From the NCBI RefSeq assembly GCF_015709515.1, contig NZ_JADNQZ010000059.1, positions 372,001-436,000 of the forward strand: 64,000 nt of DNA, read 5' to 3'. Under the pieces are notes generated by a model that saw only the letters and a list, made by a program, of their open reading frames with translations, searched no databases and was not told the origin of the DNA. Of the stretch, positions 43,398-51,165 are shown one piece after another. The first letter of the stretch is position 1. Every line of letters begins with the position of its first letter. The position numbers were made by a program, and so were the translations under genes. The stretch is from Methylocystis sp. H62. GTDB taxonomy: Bacteria > Pseudomonadota > Alphaproteobacteria > Rhizobiales > Beijerinckiaceae.

Positions 43398-44684
43398 TCA
43401 GCTGGCGGTTGTGTTTTCGCGAGGCTGGATCGACACCACTTCTCCGCCGGTCCGGTCGATCGCGTTGGCGATCGTCTGCGCGACCCTGGTTGCTGCGGCG
43501 ACAAGCGCCGCATCGGGCCGGCGCACATAGGATCGTTGCGTCACTCCGCGCTTCGCGTGCCCAAGCAGCTCGCCGACCGTCGCGTCGCCGCAGCCTGCCT
43601 CGTCGGCCAGCGTCGCGAACGTCCGGCGAAGCGCCTGCGATCGCGCGTCGGTCAGCTTTGCGGCGTCGAAGATCGCCGCGAGCTGCTTCTTCAGGTCCGC
43701 GTGGGTCTTGCCCGATCGGCTCGGGAATACGAATTCGTCGCTGAGGCGGGGCAGGGAGCGCAGATGCTCGATCGCCGCCTTGCCGATCGCGCGCGTTGAG
43801 CGGCCGGTCTTGGTCTGCGCCAAGCGAAGGCATGAGCCCTCGAAGTCCACTTCGCTCCATCGCAGGCCGCAAGCTTCGTCGCGCCGCAGGCCGGTGAGCG
43901 CTATCAGGCGCAACGCGCCCACAGCGAGCGGCGCGGCGTCTCTGGCGCGTTCCATCGCCTCGCCGAGCGCGCCAAGCTCATGGATCGAAAGAACGCGCTC
44001 CTGGGCCTCGCCGCGGGCCTTGTCGACGCCGCGCGCCGGGTTCTGTCCCGACACCAATCCGCGCTTCTCGGCCCACGTCCAGACGCCGCCTAACAGTTCC
44101 ACGACGCGCGCGGCGGTTCCCGCGCCTCCGGTGACGCGCGCGACGCCGCGGGCTCGCGTCCTGACATGAGTCGCCGTTTTGCCGGCGGCGATGGCGTCGG
44201 CCATGCGCTGAATGTCAGCGCGTGTCAGCTCGCCGGCTGGCTTCTTGCCGATGAGCGGGACGATGTGACGTGAGACGCGGCCTTCGTCGATCGCGACTGT
44301 CGCGGCGCGCTTCGATCGGCCGAAGCGCGTCGTGACGTGCCCATGGCGCGCGGCCTGGAGATATTGCTCGCACAGCTCGGCGACGGTCATCGGCCGGCTG
44401 GCTTCACGGGCTGCGCGCCGCTCTTCGGACGGATCGCGGCCGTGGGCCACATCGGCGAGCCGAAGCCGGGCGACTTTGCGCGCTTCGTCTGGCGCGATGG
44501 CGCCAACACTGGCGAGCGTCAGCCGGCGGGTCGCACCCGCGGCGGTCCGATACTGCACGACATAGGTCATCCGTCCTGACGCCATGAGGCGGACGCCAAA
44601 GCCGGAAAGGTCGCTATCCCAAACGAAGGAATTCTTGCCGGCTGGGTCGAGCGCGTCGACGAGGGTCTTGGTGAGCCTGGGCAT
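43398..44684 (-). CDS. Tyrosine-type site-specific integrase
   Basis: 428 residues. N-terminal arm-binding/DUF4102-like domain (LTKTLVDALDPAGKNSFVWDSDLSGFGVRL), core-binding helices (about 100-200), then the catalytic domain: Arg in LTGLRRDEACGLRW, Lys in TKTGRST, Arg of the second box in SQALRRTFATLADEAG, then GELLGHA and Tyr in VTQRSYVR. The His of the usual HxLRR box is Gln here. The enzyme sits 158 bp from attR and would recombine the 52-bp tRNA-Val core. TTGGAAGCAGG repeats directly upstream of its ATG suggest autoregulation. Confidence 0.93.
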   Translation of the reverse strand: MPRLTKTLVDALDPAGKNSFVWDSDLSGFGVRLMASGRMTYVVQYRTAAGATRRLTLASVGAIAPDEARKVARLRLADVAHGRDPSEERRAAREASRPMTVAELCEQYLQAARHGHVTTRFGRSKRAATVAIDEGRVSRHIVPLIGKKPAGELTRADIQRMADAIAAGKTATHVRTRARGVARVTGGAGTAARVVELLGGVWTWAEKRGLVSGQNPARGVDKARGEAQERVLSIHELGALGEAMERARDAAPLAVGALRLIALTGLRRDEACGLRWSEVDFEGSCLRLAQTKTGRSTRAIGKAAIEHLRSLPRLSDEFVFPSRSGKTHADLKKQLAAIFDAAKLTDARSQALRRTFATLADEAGCGDATVGELLGHAKRGVTQRSYVRRPDAALVAAATRVAQTIANAIDRTGGEVVSIQPRENTTAS

Positions 44685-44697
44685 GGGCGGGCCGATC

Positions 44698-44817
44698 TTG
44701 GAAGCAGTTTTGGAAGCAGGTTGGAAGCAGAATGCGGAAAATCCGGGTAAACTCGATACATGAACGTAAAGGGGAATATCCCATAAATCAGTTGCTTGGT
44801 AAAGTCATGGAAGCAGG
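44698..44817 (+). repeat. TTGGAAGCAGG repeats inside attR, upstream of the integrase
   Basis: Copies at 44698-44707, 44710-44720, 44721-44731 and a variant ATGGAAGCAGG at 44807-44817, all in the same orientation as the attL pair. They lie 26-145 bp inside the attR core and just before the integrase start, as arm-type sites do in lambda-like systems. Confidence 0.65.
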
Positions 44818-44842
44818 ATAAAACCCAGATAATCCCTATTCA

Positions 44843-44894
<52 letters not shown>

Positions 44895-45054
44895 TTAAGC
44901 GACCCATTTTGGTCGCCCATCGCCGCAAGCCTTGCAACATTGACCCGACCATGCGTCACCCGCCGTCACGCGCGAAACTATAGCTGGTCGCTTGCCCGAG
45001 CATATCCGCACGCCATCTGGCGTCTTGCTTCGGTTGAACATGCAGGGCCAGCGT

Positions 45055-45315
45055 ATGTGGAAATATCTGTTCCTGACCCTGCTTGGCGTCACCCTTGCCG
45101 CCGGCGCGGCCCAGTCGAAAGATCAAGCAAAAGCGCCCAAAAAATGCTTGCCGATCCTTCGCACGCCAGGGGTCGCCCCGACGCGCCCTTACGGTCAAAT
45201 CCCTTACTCGGTCTGGTACTATGCCCTTTATCAACCGTTCTGCGATGGCAAATCCGCGAAGAAGTGCATTTGGGCGTGTGGAAAGCCGCCCTCCAAGGAC
45301 AGCGATGCTGACTGA
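45055..45315 (+). CDS. Small exported cysteine-rich protein
   Basis: 86 residues from the ATG at 45055, with AGGG seven bases upstream. Signal peptide MWKYLFLTLLGVTLAAGAAQS, then a mature peptide of about 65 residues with four cysteines (KKCLPILRTPG, YQPFCDGKSAKKCIWACGKPP), probably two disulfides. Another in-frame ATG lies five codons upstream. It is the first chromosomal gene after the element. No family recognised. Confidence 0.6.
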   Translation: MWKYLFLTLLGVTLAAGAAQSKDQAKAPKKCLPILRTPGVAPTRPYGQIPYSVWYYALYQPFCDGKSAKKCIWACGKPPSKDSDAD

Positions 45316-45438
45316 ATGCTGGCGGCATAAGGCGACGCAGCGGCTCGCCTGCCGCCTTCGCTAACTCGATTGCCTCGCCCCATTGCGGCGTCCATAGCTG
45401 CTCCCATCCGCCCTGACCGGGCGAAAGCGGAGGGGACC

Positions 45439-45717
45439 ATGGACCTGCCTGCGATTGACCCGCTGATCGGAATTGGCGTCGCCGTCTCGACCGCCATCAC
45501 CGACGCGGTCTATGTGTTTTTCAACGCCGCCGTGTCGGAGCGTCGGCGCGTCGCCGCCGCGAGCTGGAGCAGCATCTGGTATCTGCTCTCGGCCTTCGCG
45601 GTGATCAGCTATACGTCGAACTGGGCCTATGTGGCGTTCGCCGCGGTGGGGGCCTGGATCGGCGGCTTCTTGTCCATCACCGTGCTGAACCGCCTCGTGC
45701 CCCTGCGCAAACCATAG
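45439..45717 (+). CDS. Small integral membrane protein
   Basis: 92 residues from the ATG preceded by GGAGGGG. Three hydrophobic stretches are visible: IGIGVAVSTAITDAVYVFF, IWYLLSAFAVISYTS and WAYVAFAAVGAWIGGFLSITVL. A positively charged loop (SERRRVAA) lies between the first two, so the N-terminus is probably outside. No motif or family is recognised. It is followed by a minus-strand terminator for the next convergent gene. Confidence 0.6.
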   Translation: MDLPAIDPLIGIGVAVSTAITDAVYVFFNAAVSERRRVAAASWSSIWYLLSAFAVISYTSNWAYVAFAAVGAWIGGFLSITVLNRLVPLRKP

Positions 45718-45728
45718 GAATTTGGCGC

Positions 45729-45751
45729 AAAAAAACGCCGCTCACGCGGCG
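45729..45751 (-). terminator. Intrinsic terminator of the 45776 gene
   Basis: On the minus strand CGCCGC-GTGA-GCGGCG followed by seven T residues. It sits 25 bp after the stop and may also stop transcripts from the plus strand weakly. Confidence 0.8.
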
Positions 45752-45775
45752 CCGAGGAGTAAATTGTCCGCGCGC

Positions 45776-45973
45776 TTAATCGCGAACGATCTGATTGCGA
45801 TCCTGGATCAGCAGCGGCAGGCGCTTGGCCGAGGCGCTGGCGACGCTCATCTCCTGCCTGCTATGGGCGGCCCCGCGGGTCTTTTGCTCGTGATTGACGT
45901 TGGTGGCGAGGCCAAGGGCGAGAAATCCAACCCAAAACGCCACGGGCACGAAGCGCGACTTCGAAAACGGCAT
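45776..45973 (-). CDS. Small single-pass membrane protein
   Basis: 65 residues from the ATG at 45973 with GGGGAG eight bases upstream. One hydrophobic segment FVPVAFWVGFLALGLATNV near the N-terminus could be a signal anchor or signal peptide; the rest is polar (HEQKTRGAAHSRQEMSVASASAKRLPLLIQDRNQIVRD). It ends at a clear terminator. No family recognised. Confidence 0.55.
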   Translation of the reverse strand: MPFSKSRFVPVAFWVGFLALGLATNVNHEQKTRGAAHSRQEMSVASASAKRLPLLIQDRNQIVRD

Positions 45974-46210
45974 TTTGGTCTCCCCTTGCTCAGGCGCTTC
46001 TGCGAACGAACGCAGCTTTCCCCAATGTGCGTCCAAGTAAAAGCGCCAGGAGCAAGCAACCTGATGGCGCCAGATCGAAACAGTTCTCCTCTCTGGCTGG
46101 CGTGCTAATTAGCAACGGGCGCGAAAGTTGGCGCCAATGCTTACGTTCCCTGTGGACCTATGCGCGCGGGTTAGAAGCGCATTAGCTTGCGCCCAGGGGA
46201 GATTGCAGCG

Positions 46211-47734
46211 ATGACCTTAACGACCACGGATCGTCCAGCGCCCATCGTCAAGAGCGGGCATGTGCAACTGTCGATCATTCTGGCTGAGTCAGACAAGAAC
46301 ACTCTGCAGAACCAGATCTTCGACCAGATCCGCTCGATGATCCTCAACGGCCAGCTCAAATGCGACGATCCGATGCCGACCACGCGCGAACTGAGCAGCC
46401 AGCTTAGCGTCTCGCGCAACACGGCCGTGTTGGCCTATGAGCGGCTGATCGCCGAAGGATACATTCGCACGAAGCCCTATGTGGGCACCTTCGTTTCGCC
46501 GGATCTGCCGGACACGGCGTTTCTGTCGGCCAATCACCGCACGCCGCAGACGGAAGAGCAGGGCGCCGCGATTGAAGCTCCGCCGCCCTGCGGGGCGTTG
46601 CGCACCCATCGCCTCGCCGACCCGGAGCGTCGTCGTCTCGCCGCCGATTTCTGGGTGGGCCGGCCGGACGCGCGATCCTTTCCACTCAAGGCCTGGTCGC
46701 ATCACATCAAGAATCGGCTGAAGGCGGTCGGCTCCAATCTCACGAGCTACAATGACGCCGCAGGATTGATGGAACTGCGGCGCGCCGTCGCCAAACATCT
46801 TGCGCCGGCGCGCGGCGTCGTCGCCGATCCGGAGCAGATCATCATCGTCGGCGGCTGCCAGGACGGCTTCAATCTGGTCGGCCGCCTGCTCGTCACGCCG
46901 GGCTCCACCGCCGTCGTCGAGTCGCCCTGCTATCAGGGCGCCGCTTTCGTGCTCGAGAGCCTCGGGGCGACGCTTTATCCCGTTCCCGTTGACCAGGACG
47001 GGCTCGACGTGTCGCGACTGCCGAAAACCAGGGGCGCCGTCGCCTATGTGACGCCGTCGCATCAATATCCGATCGGCGTGACCATGAGCCTGCAGCGGCG
47101 GCTCGAGCTTCTGGCCTGGGCGACGCAATACGACGCCTACATTATGGAAGACGACTATGACAGCGACTTCCGTTTTGTCGGTTCGCCGCTGACGGCGCTG
47201 AAGGGGCTCGATCGCAACGAGCGCGTCATCTATCTCGGCACCTTTTCCAAGTGCATGGGGCCCGGCCTGCGGCTCGGCTATGTCGTGCTGCCCCGCCGTC
47301 TCGCCGAAGCCGGGCGGCGCATGAAGATGCTGATGAACAACGGTCAAAGCTGGCTGGAACAGGCGGCGATGGCGGATTTCATGTCGAGCGGCGAGTTCGG
47401 GCGCCATTTGCGGCGTATTCGCCAGCTCTATCGCGATCGGCGCGACGCGCTGCTGGGCGCGCTGCGGAATCACTTCGGCGCCTGCGAGATCTACGGCGAC
47501 CAGGCCGGCATGCATCTCGTCTGGAAGCTGCCGGACGGTTTTCCGGACGCGGCCGAGGTGGAGAAGAGGGGCCTTGCCGCCGGCGTCGGCGTCTGTTCGC
47601 TGGCGACGGGCTCGGCGCTGCGCTTCGACGACGTCAATGGCGGCGATCGGCTGCTGATGCTCGGCTTCGTCGCGCTCACCGAAAAAGAAATCGAGACCGG
47701 AATCGCCCGGCTGGCGCAGGCGCTGAAGACGTAG
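46211..47734 (+). CDS. MocR-type GntR regulator with aminotransferase-like domain
   Basis: 507 residues from the ATG with AGGGGAG eight bases upstream. A GntR winged helix spans about 25-100 (LQNQIFDQIRSMILNGQLKCDDPMPTTRELSSQLSVSRNTAVLAYERLIAEGYI). The C-terminal part is a fold type I PLP domain: SYNDAAGLMELRRAVAKHL, TPSHQYPIGVTMS, EDDYDSDFRF and the PLP lysine in GTFSKCMGPGLRLGY. MocR proteins sense PLP or amine metabolites and control neighbouring metabolic genes. No obvious target is adjacent. The promoter lies in the 237 bp shared with a divergent small gene. Confidence 0.9.
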   Translation: MTLTTTDRPAPIVKSGHVQLSIILAESDKNTLQNQIFDQIRSMILNGQLKCDDPMPTTRELSSQLSVSRNTAVLAYERLIAEGYIRTKPYVGTFVSPDLPDTAFLSANHRTPQTEEQGAAIEAPPPCGALRTHRLADPERRRLAADFWVGRPDARSFPLKAWSHHIKNRLKAVGSNLTSYNDAAGLMELRRAVAKHLAPARGVVADPEQIIIVGGCQDGFNLVGRLLVTPGSTAVVESPCYQGAAFVLESLGATLYPVPVDQDGLDVSRLPKTRGAVAYVTPSHQYPIGVTMSLQRRLELLAWATQYDAYIMEDDYDSDFRFVGSPLTALKGLDRNERVIYLGTFSKCMGPGLRLGYVVLPRRLAEAGRRMKMLMNNGQSWLEQAAMADFMSSGEFGRHLRRIRQLYRDRRDALLGALRNHFGACEIYGDQAGMHLVWKLPDGFPDAAEVEKRGLAAGVGVCSLATGSALRFDDVNGGDRLLMLGFVALTEKEIETGIARLAQALKT

Positions 47735-47744
47735 CGCGCGCCAA

Positions 47745-47906
47745 ACCCTCTCCCTGCGGGAGAGGGTGGTTGCGAGGCAACCGGGTGAGGGGTTTCTCCC
47801 GGACGAATTTTGGCGCAGCCGCAGCGGATTCCTTGTGTCTGAAGCGGCGAAATCGTAACCCCTCACCCCGGTCCTTCGGACCGACCCTCTCCCTTTGGGA
47901 GAGGGT
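47745..47906. repeat. Large palindromic intergenic element (REP/MITE-like)
   Basis: Starts and ends with ACCCTCTCCC / GGGAGAGGGT hairpins (47745-47767 and 47884-47906). Inside are GGTTGC/GCAACC, a GGGTGAGGGGTT (47784-47795) paired with AACCCCTCACCC, and GGTCC-TTC-GGACC (47870-47882). The whole 162 bp is an imperfect palindrome. A half-copy recurs at 58891-58929. Confidence 0.75.
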
Positions 47907-47928
47907 TTCGCGCGAGCCGAATCAATTC

Positions 47929-49143
47929 ATGAACGACTCCAGCGCCCACTCGCGTCTGCGCGCCATACCGTCCGGCGTCTGGGCGCTCGGGCTCGTCTCG
48001 CTGCTCATGGATTTCTCATCCGAGATGATCCATGCGCTGCTGCCGATCTATCTCGTCGGCGCGATGGGCGCCTCGATGGCCGAAGTCGGAATCATCGAAG
48101 GCGTCGCCGAAGCGACCGCCTCGATCGTCAAGATCTTTTCCGGCGCGCTGTCGGACTGGTTCGGACGCCGCAAGCAGCTGGCGATCATCGGCTATGGGCT
48201 TGCGGCGCTCACGAAGCCGATGTTCCCGCTGGCGCCGAATGTCGCCTGGGTCATGGCCGCCCGCTTCATCGACCGCGTCGGCAAGGGCATCCGCGGCGCC
48301 CCGCGCGACGCGCTCGTCGCCGATATCGCGCCGGCCTCCATTCGCGGCGCGGCCTTCGGGCTTCGCCAGTCGCTCGACACGATCGGCGCCTTTCTCGGGC
48401 CGGCGGTCGCTGTGGCCGCGATGTGGTTCTCGGCCAACAGCATTCCTTTCGTGTTCTGGATCGCGACGATTCCGGCGGCGCTCGCCGTTGTGGTCCTGGC
48501 GCTCGGCGTGCGCGAACCGGAAGCCTCCCGGCCGCCGCGGCCGGCGCGTTTTCCGCTGCATATCGAGGAAGTCCGCCGGCTCGGCGGCCCCTTCTGGATC
48601 GTTGTGGCGATCGGCGTCGTCTTCAGTCTGGCGCGCTTTTCCGAGGCTTTCCTGATCCTGAAGGCGCGCGACGTCGGACTGCCGGTGGCGCTCGCGCCGC
48701 TGGTGCTCGTCGCGATGAATGTCGTTTATGCCGGCGCTTCCTATCCGGTTGGCGCCTTCTCGGATCGCGGCGACAGAAAAACGCCGCTCATGGCGGGTCT
48801 TGTCGCGCTGATCGCCGCCGACGCCGTCCTGGCGGTCGCCGATCATATGCCGCTCGTGTGGCTCGGCGTGGCGCTTTGGGGCCTGCACATGGGCCTCACC
48901 CAGGGCCTGCTCGCGACGCTCATCGCCGACGTCGCGCCGGCGGCGTTGCGCGGCTCGGCCTTCGGCGTTTTCAACCTCGCAAGCGGGGTCGCGCTGCTTG
49001 CCGCCAGCGCCGGCGCGGGGGCGCTGTGGGACGCCTTCGGTTCCGCGTCCGCCTTCTGGGCGGGCGCGCTTTTGGCGTCGCTGGCGCTCGTCGGACTCGC
49101 GGCCGGCGGCGGTCGGATCGGCCAGACCCACGGGCCGGTTTGA
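47929..49143 (+). CDS. MFS transporter
   Basis: 404 residues from the ATG giving MNDSSAHSRL; the frame stays open far upstream through the repeat and into the MocR gene but only because of base composition. Twelve hydrophobic segments are visible. The signature between helices 2 and 3 is FSGALSDWFGRRKQLAIIGYGLAA; RFIDRVGKGIRGAPRDALVADI is the conserved loop of a group annotated as resistance or multidrug MFS exporters. The substrate is unknown. The palindromic repeat in front may have replaced or separated the original promoter. Confidence 0.88.
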   Translation: MNDSSAHSRLRAIPSGVWALGLVSLLMDFSSEMIHALLPIYLVGAMGASMAEVGIIEGVAEATASIVKIFSGALSDWFGRRKQLAIIGYGLAALTKPMFPLAPNVAWVMAARFIDRVGKGIRGAPRDALVADIAPASIRGAAFGLRQSLDTIGAFLGPAVAVAAMWFSANSIPFVFWIATIPAALAVVVLALGVREPEASRPPRPARFPLHIEEVRRLGGPFWIVVAIGVVFSLARFSEAFLILKARDVGLPVALAPLVLVAMNVVYAGASYPVGAFSDRGDRKTPLMAGLVALIAADAVLAVADHMPLVWLGVALWGLHMGLTQGLLATLIADVAPAALRGSAFGVFNLASGVALLAASAGAGALWDAFGSASAFWAGALLASLALVGLAAGGGRIGQTHGPV

Positions 49144-49315
49144 GCCGGCGCGTTAAGAACGTCGCGTCGAAAATCAGGCGCGTTAACCGCTGCCTAAGCA
49201 TGTCCATTAATCGTTGAAAATGAACGATAAATTTTCGCAATTGCGCCATTGTTGATCATTCATTTCAGAACTGGCGGGGGCGCTGGCGTTTCAAAAACGC
49301 ACCATCGAGGTTCTC

Positions 49316-50041
49316 ATGAAAAAACCAGCTTTCGGCATCGCCGTCGCGGCTTGCCTCTCCGTCCTGTCGGCCTCGGCCGCAGACCTGCCTTCGCGCAAGG
49401 AGCCGCCGCCGGTCTATTATCCGCCGGCGCCAATCTTCACCTGGACCGGGATCTACGCCGGTCTCAATCTTGGCGGCGGGTGGCTTGATCGATACGACTA
49501 TGGACATTGGCTGGCGCCCTCGAGCGCGTCTAACTCAGGCGGCGTCGTCGGCGGCGCCCAGATCGGCTATAATTATCAGCTCACCCCGCTCTTCGTCGTC
49601 GGTCTGGAAACCGATTTTCAAGGATCGAGCGTCGGCGGCGGCGGCAATCAGGGGTGGGGCGCAACGCGCAGCGTCGACTGGTTCGGCACGGTGCGAGGGC
49701 GCGCGGGCGTGTCGATGCTGAACGCGCAGCTGCTCCTTTACGGCACGGGCGGCTTCGCCTATGGCGACCTGCGTCTCAACTACGGATGGCTTGGCTCTCA
49801 GGCCCGCACCGGAACCGGGTGGACGGCGGGCGGAGGGCTCGAATACGCCTTCCTTCCCAACTGGTCGGCGAAGGTCGAATATCTCTACACAAACATCGGC
49901 GCGAATTACGACTCTATCTACGTTGCGCCTTTCATCGTCGAATCCCAGCAGCGCGCGCATCTCAATACGGTGCGCGCCGGCGTCAATTATCGCTTCAACT
50001 GGCTCCTTGCGCCTCCCGGCCCTCCAATGGCCGCCTACTGA
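49316..50041 (+). CDS. RopB/Omp25-like outer-membrane beta-barrel protein
   Basis: 241 residues. Signal peptide KKPAFGIAVAACLSVLSASAADLPSRK; then the family opening IFTWTGIYAGLNLGGGW, repeated amphipathic strands (GGVVGGAQIGYNYQLTPLFVVGLETDFQGSS, VDWFGTVRGRAGVSMLNAQLLLYGTGGFAYGDL, GWTAGGGLEYAFLPNWSAKVEYLYTNIG) and a final strand ending VNYRFNW. A typical eight-stranded porin-like protein of Hyphomicrobiales. It is transcribed alone and has its own terminator. Confidence 0.9.
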   Translation: MKKPAFGIAVAACLSVLSASAADLPSRKEPPPVYYPPAPIFTWTGIYAGLNLGGGWLDRYDYGHWLAPSSASNSGGVVGGAQIGYNYQLTPLFVVGLETDFQGSSVGGGGNQGWGATRSVDWFGTVRGRAGVSMLNAQLLLYGTGGFAYGDLRLNYGWLGSQARTGTGWTAGGGLEYAFLPNWSAKVEYLYTNIGANYDSIYVAPFIVESQQRAHLNTVRAGVNYRFNWLLAPPGPPMAAY

Positions 50042-50067
50042 ACGCGAATGCTACAAGGATGAGCGAC

Positions 50068-50091
50068 AAAAGCCCCGGCGACGGGGCTTTT
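50068..50091 (+). terminator. Intrinsic terminator after the outer-membrane protein gene
   Basis: AAAAGCCCCG / CGGGGCTTTT with a four-base loop; the T-run closes the stem. Symmetrical, so it could work in both directions. Confidence 0.85.
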
Positions 50092-50203
50092 GCATATGTA
50101 GCCGTCGAAGGCGCCGCCCGCGTAGTTGCGGCGCCGCAACAATTGAACTATCTGCTTTGGAAGCGTTCCGAGAAGAAATCGGCCGCACGCGAGAGGGTTC
50201 TAC

Positions 50204-50611
50204 ATGGCAGACGCCGACACTGACGGGCTCGCCGCGCGGCGGCCGCTGTCGCCGCATCTGACGGTCTTTAGGCCCATCCTGACGATGATGATGTCGATCG
50301 CGCATCGAATCACCGGCGCGGGGCTTTACGTCGGCATGGCGCTTTTGGCGCTGTTCCTGCTCGGCGCCGCGGTTGGCGGCGGCGCCTTCTCCGCCGTTTC
50401 CTGGATCGGGTCGGGCTTCATCGGCAATCTGCTGGTGCTGATGATCGTTTGGGCGATTTTCCACCATCTGCTCGGCGGCGTGCGTCACGCGCTCTGGGAC
50501 CGCGGCCTCTACATGGACGCGAAAGGGCGGGAACTGCTGGCCCAGGGGACGCTCGTCGGCGGCGTCCTGCTGACGCTGCTCGTCTACATCTTCAAGACGC
50601 TGGCGGGCTAG
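50204..50611 (+). CDS. sdhC: Succinate dehydrogenase cytochrome b556 subunit
   Basis: 135 residues with three membrane helices. Typical SdhC features are RPLSPHLTVFRPILTMMMSIAHRITG at the N-terminus (ubiquinone-site Ser and haem-region segment), MALLALFLLGAAVGG, and the haem ligand His in FHHLLGGVRHALWD. It anchors complex II and passes electrons to quinone. The start has GAGAGG seven bases upstream. First gene of the sdh operon; sdhD follows after 13 bp. Confidence 0.95.
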   Translation: MADADTDGLAARRPLSPHLTVFRPILTMMMSIAHRITGAGLYVGMALLALFLLGAAVGGGAFSAVSWIGSGFIGNLLVLMIVWAIFHHLLGGVRHALWDRGLYMDAKGRELLAQGTLVGGVLLTLLVYIFKTLAG

Positions 50612-50624
50612 GCGGAGCGAACGC

Positions 50625-51020
50625 ATGACGGTTGCGACAAGGTTCAAGAGCGGTCGAACTGGACCCGGCGACGCCTATGTCTCCGACCACAGCGGTTCGA
50701 CTCATGCGCGCTTCATGCGGCTGACGTCTTATGCGCTGGTCCCGCTCGGCGTGCTGAGCGCCTGGTGGATTCTCGGACTTGCCGGCAAGCCGCTCGAAGG
50801 CGTGCGCGCCGAAATCGGCAGACCGATTCCCGCGCTCGTGCTTCTTGCGTTCGGCGTGGTCGGCATGATCCATGCACGACAAGGCATGGACGACATCATC
50901 GAAGATTACGTGCACGACAAAGTGTTGAAGGCGCAGGCGATCGTCGCCAACACATGGGCGTCGCGCGCCATCGCAGCGATCTGGGTCCTCGCGATCCTCC
51001 TCATCGCTGCGCCGAAGTAG
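50625..51020 (+). CDS. sdhD: Succinate dehydrogenase membrane anchor subunit
   Basis: 131 residues with three membrane helices (FMRLTSYALVPLGVLSAWWIL, PALVLLAFGVVGMIHARQGMDDIIEDYV with the conserved haem-side HARQGM, and IAAIWVLAILLIAAP). GGCGGAG precedes the ATG. The HxxxGMDDIIEDYVH stretch is the conserved SdhD motif. sdhA follows after 145 bp that hold no gene, only a ribosome binding site. Confidence 0.95.
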   Translation: MTVATRFKSGRTGPGDAYVSDHSGSTHARFMRLTSYALVPLGVLSAWWILGLAGKPLEGVRAEIGRPIPALVLLAFGVVGMIHARQGMDDIIEDYVHDKVLKAQAIVANTWASRAIAAIWVLAILLIAAPK

Positions 51021-51165
51021 TCGGACGATGCAACCAACGGACGTCGACGTGACAGGCGAGAGCAGGAAGCAGCGCGACATCGCTGCTTCGATCGCAATGA
51101 TCCCGTCTTGTGACGACGCAGCGACGCTGCGCGCGACGCGAATGAGATTCGAGAAGGCTTGATCA

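Noticed and set aside
42793..43872. 359-codon minus-strand open frame across the repeat array
   Set aside because: Runs out of frame inside the integrase and its repeats (PTPSNA-type) simply reflect the TTGGAAG array.
44895..44920. Hairpin GCGACC/GGTCGC just after attR as a tRNA-Val terminator
   Set aside because: Short stem and no T-run; could be chance.
47251..47928. Long upstream extension of the MFS reading frame
   Set aside because: It lies inside the MocR gene and the palindromic repeat; GC-rich DNA keeps frames open. The ATG at 47929 starts a normal-length MFS protein.
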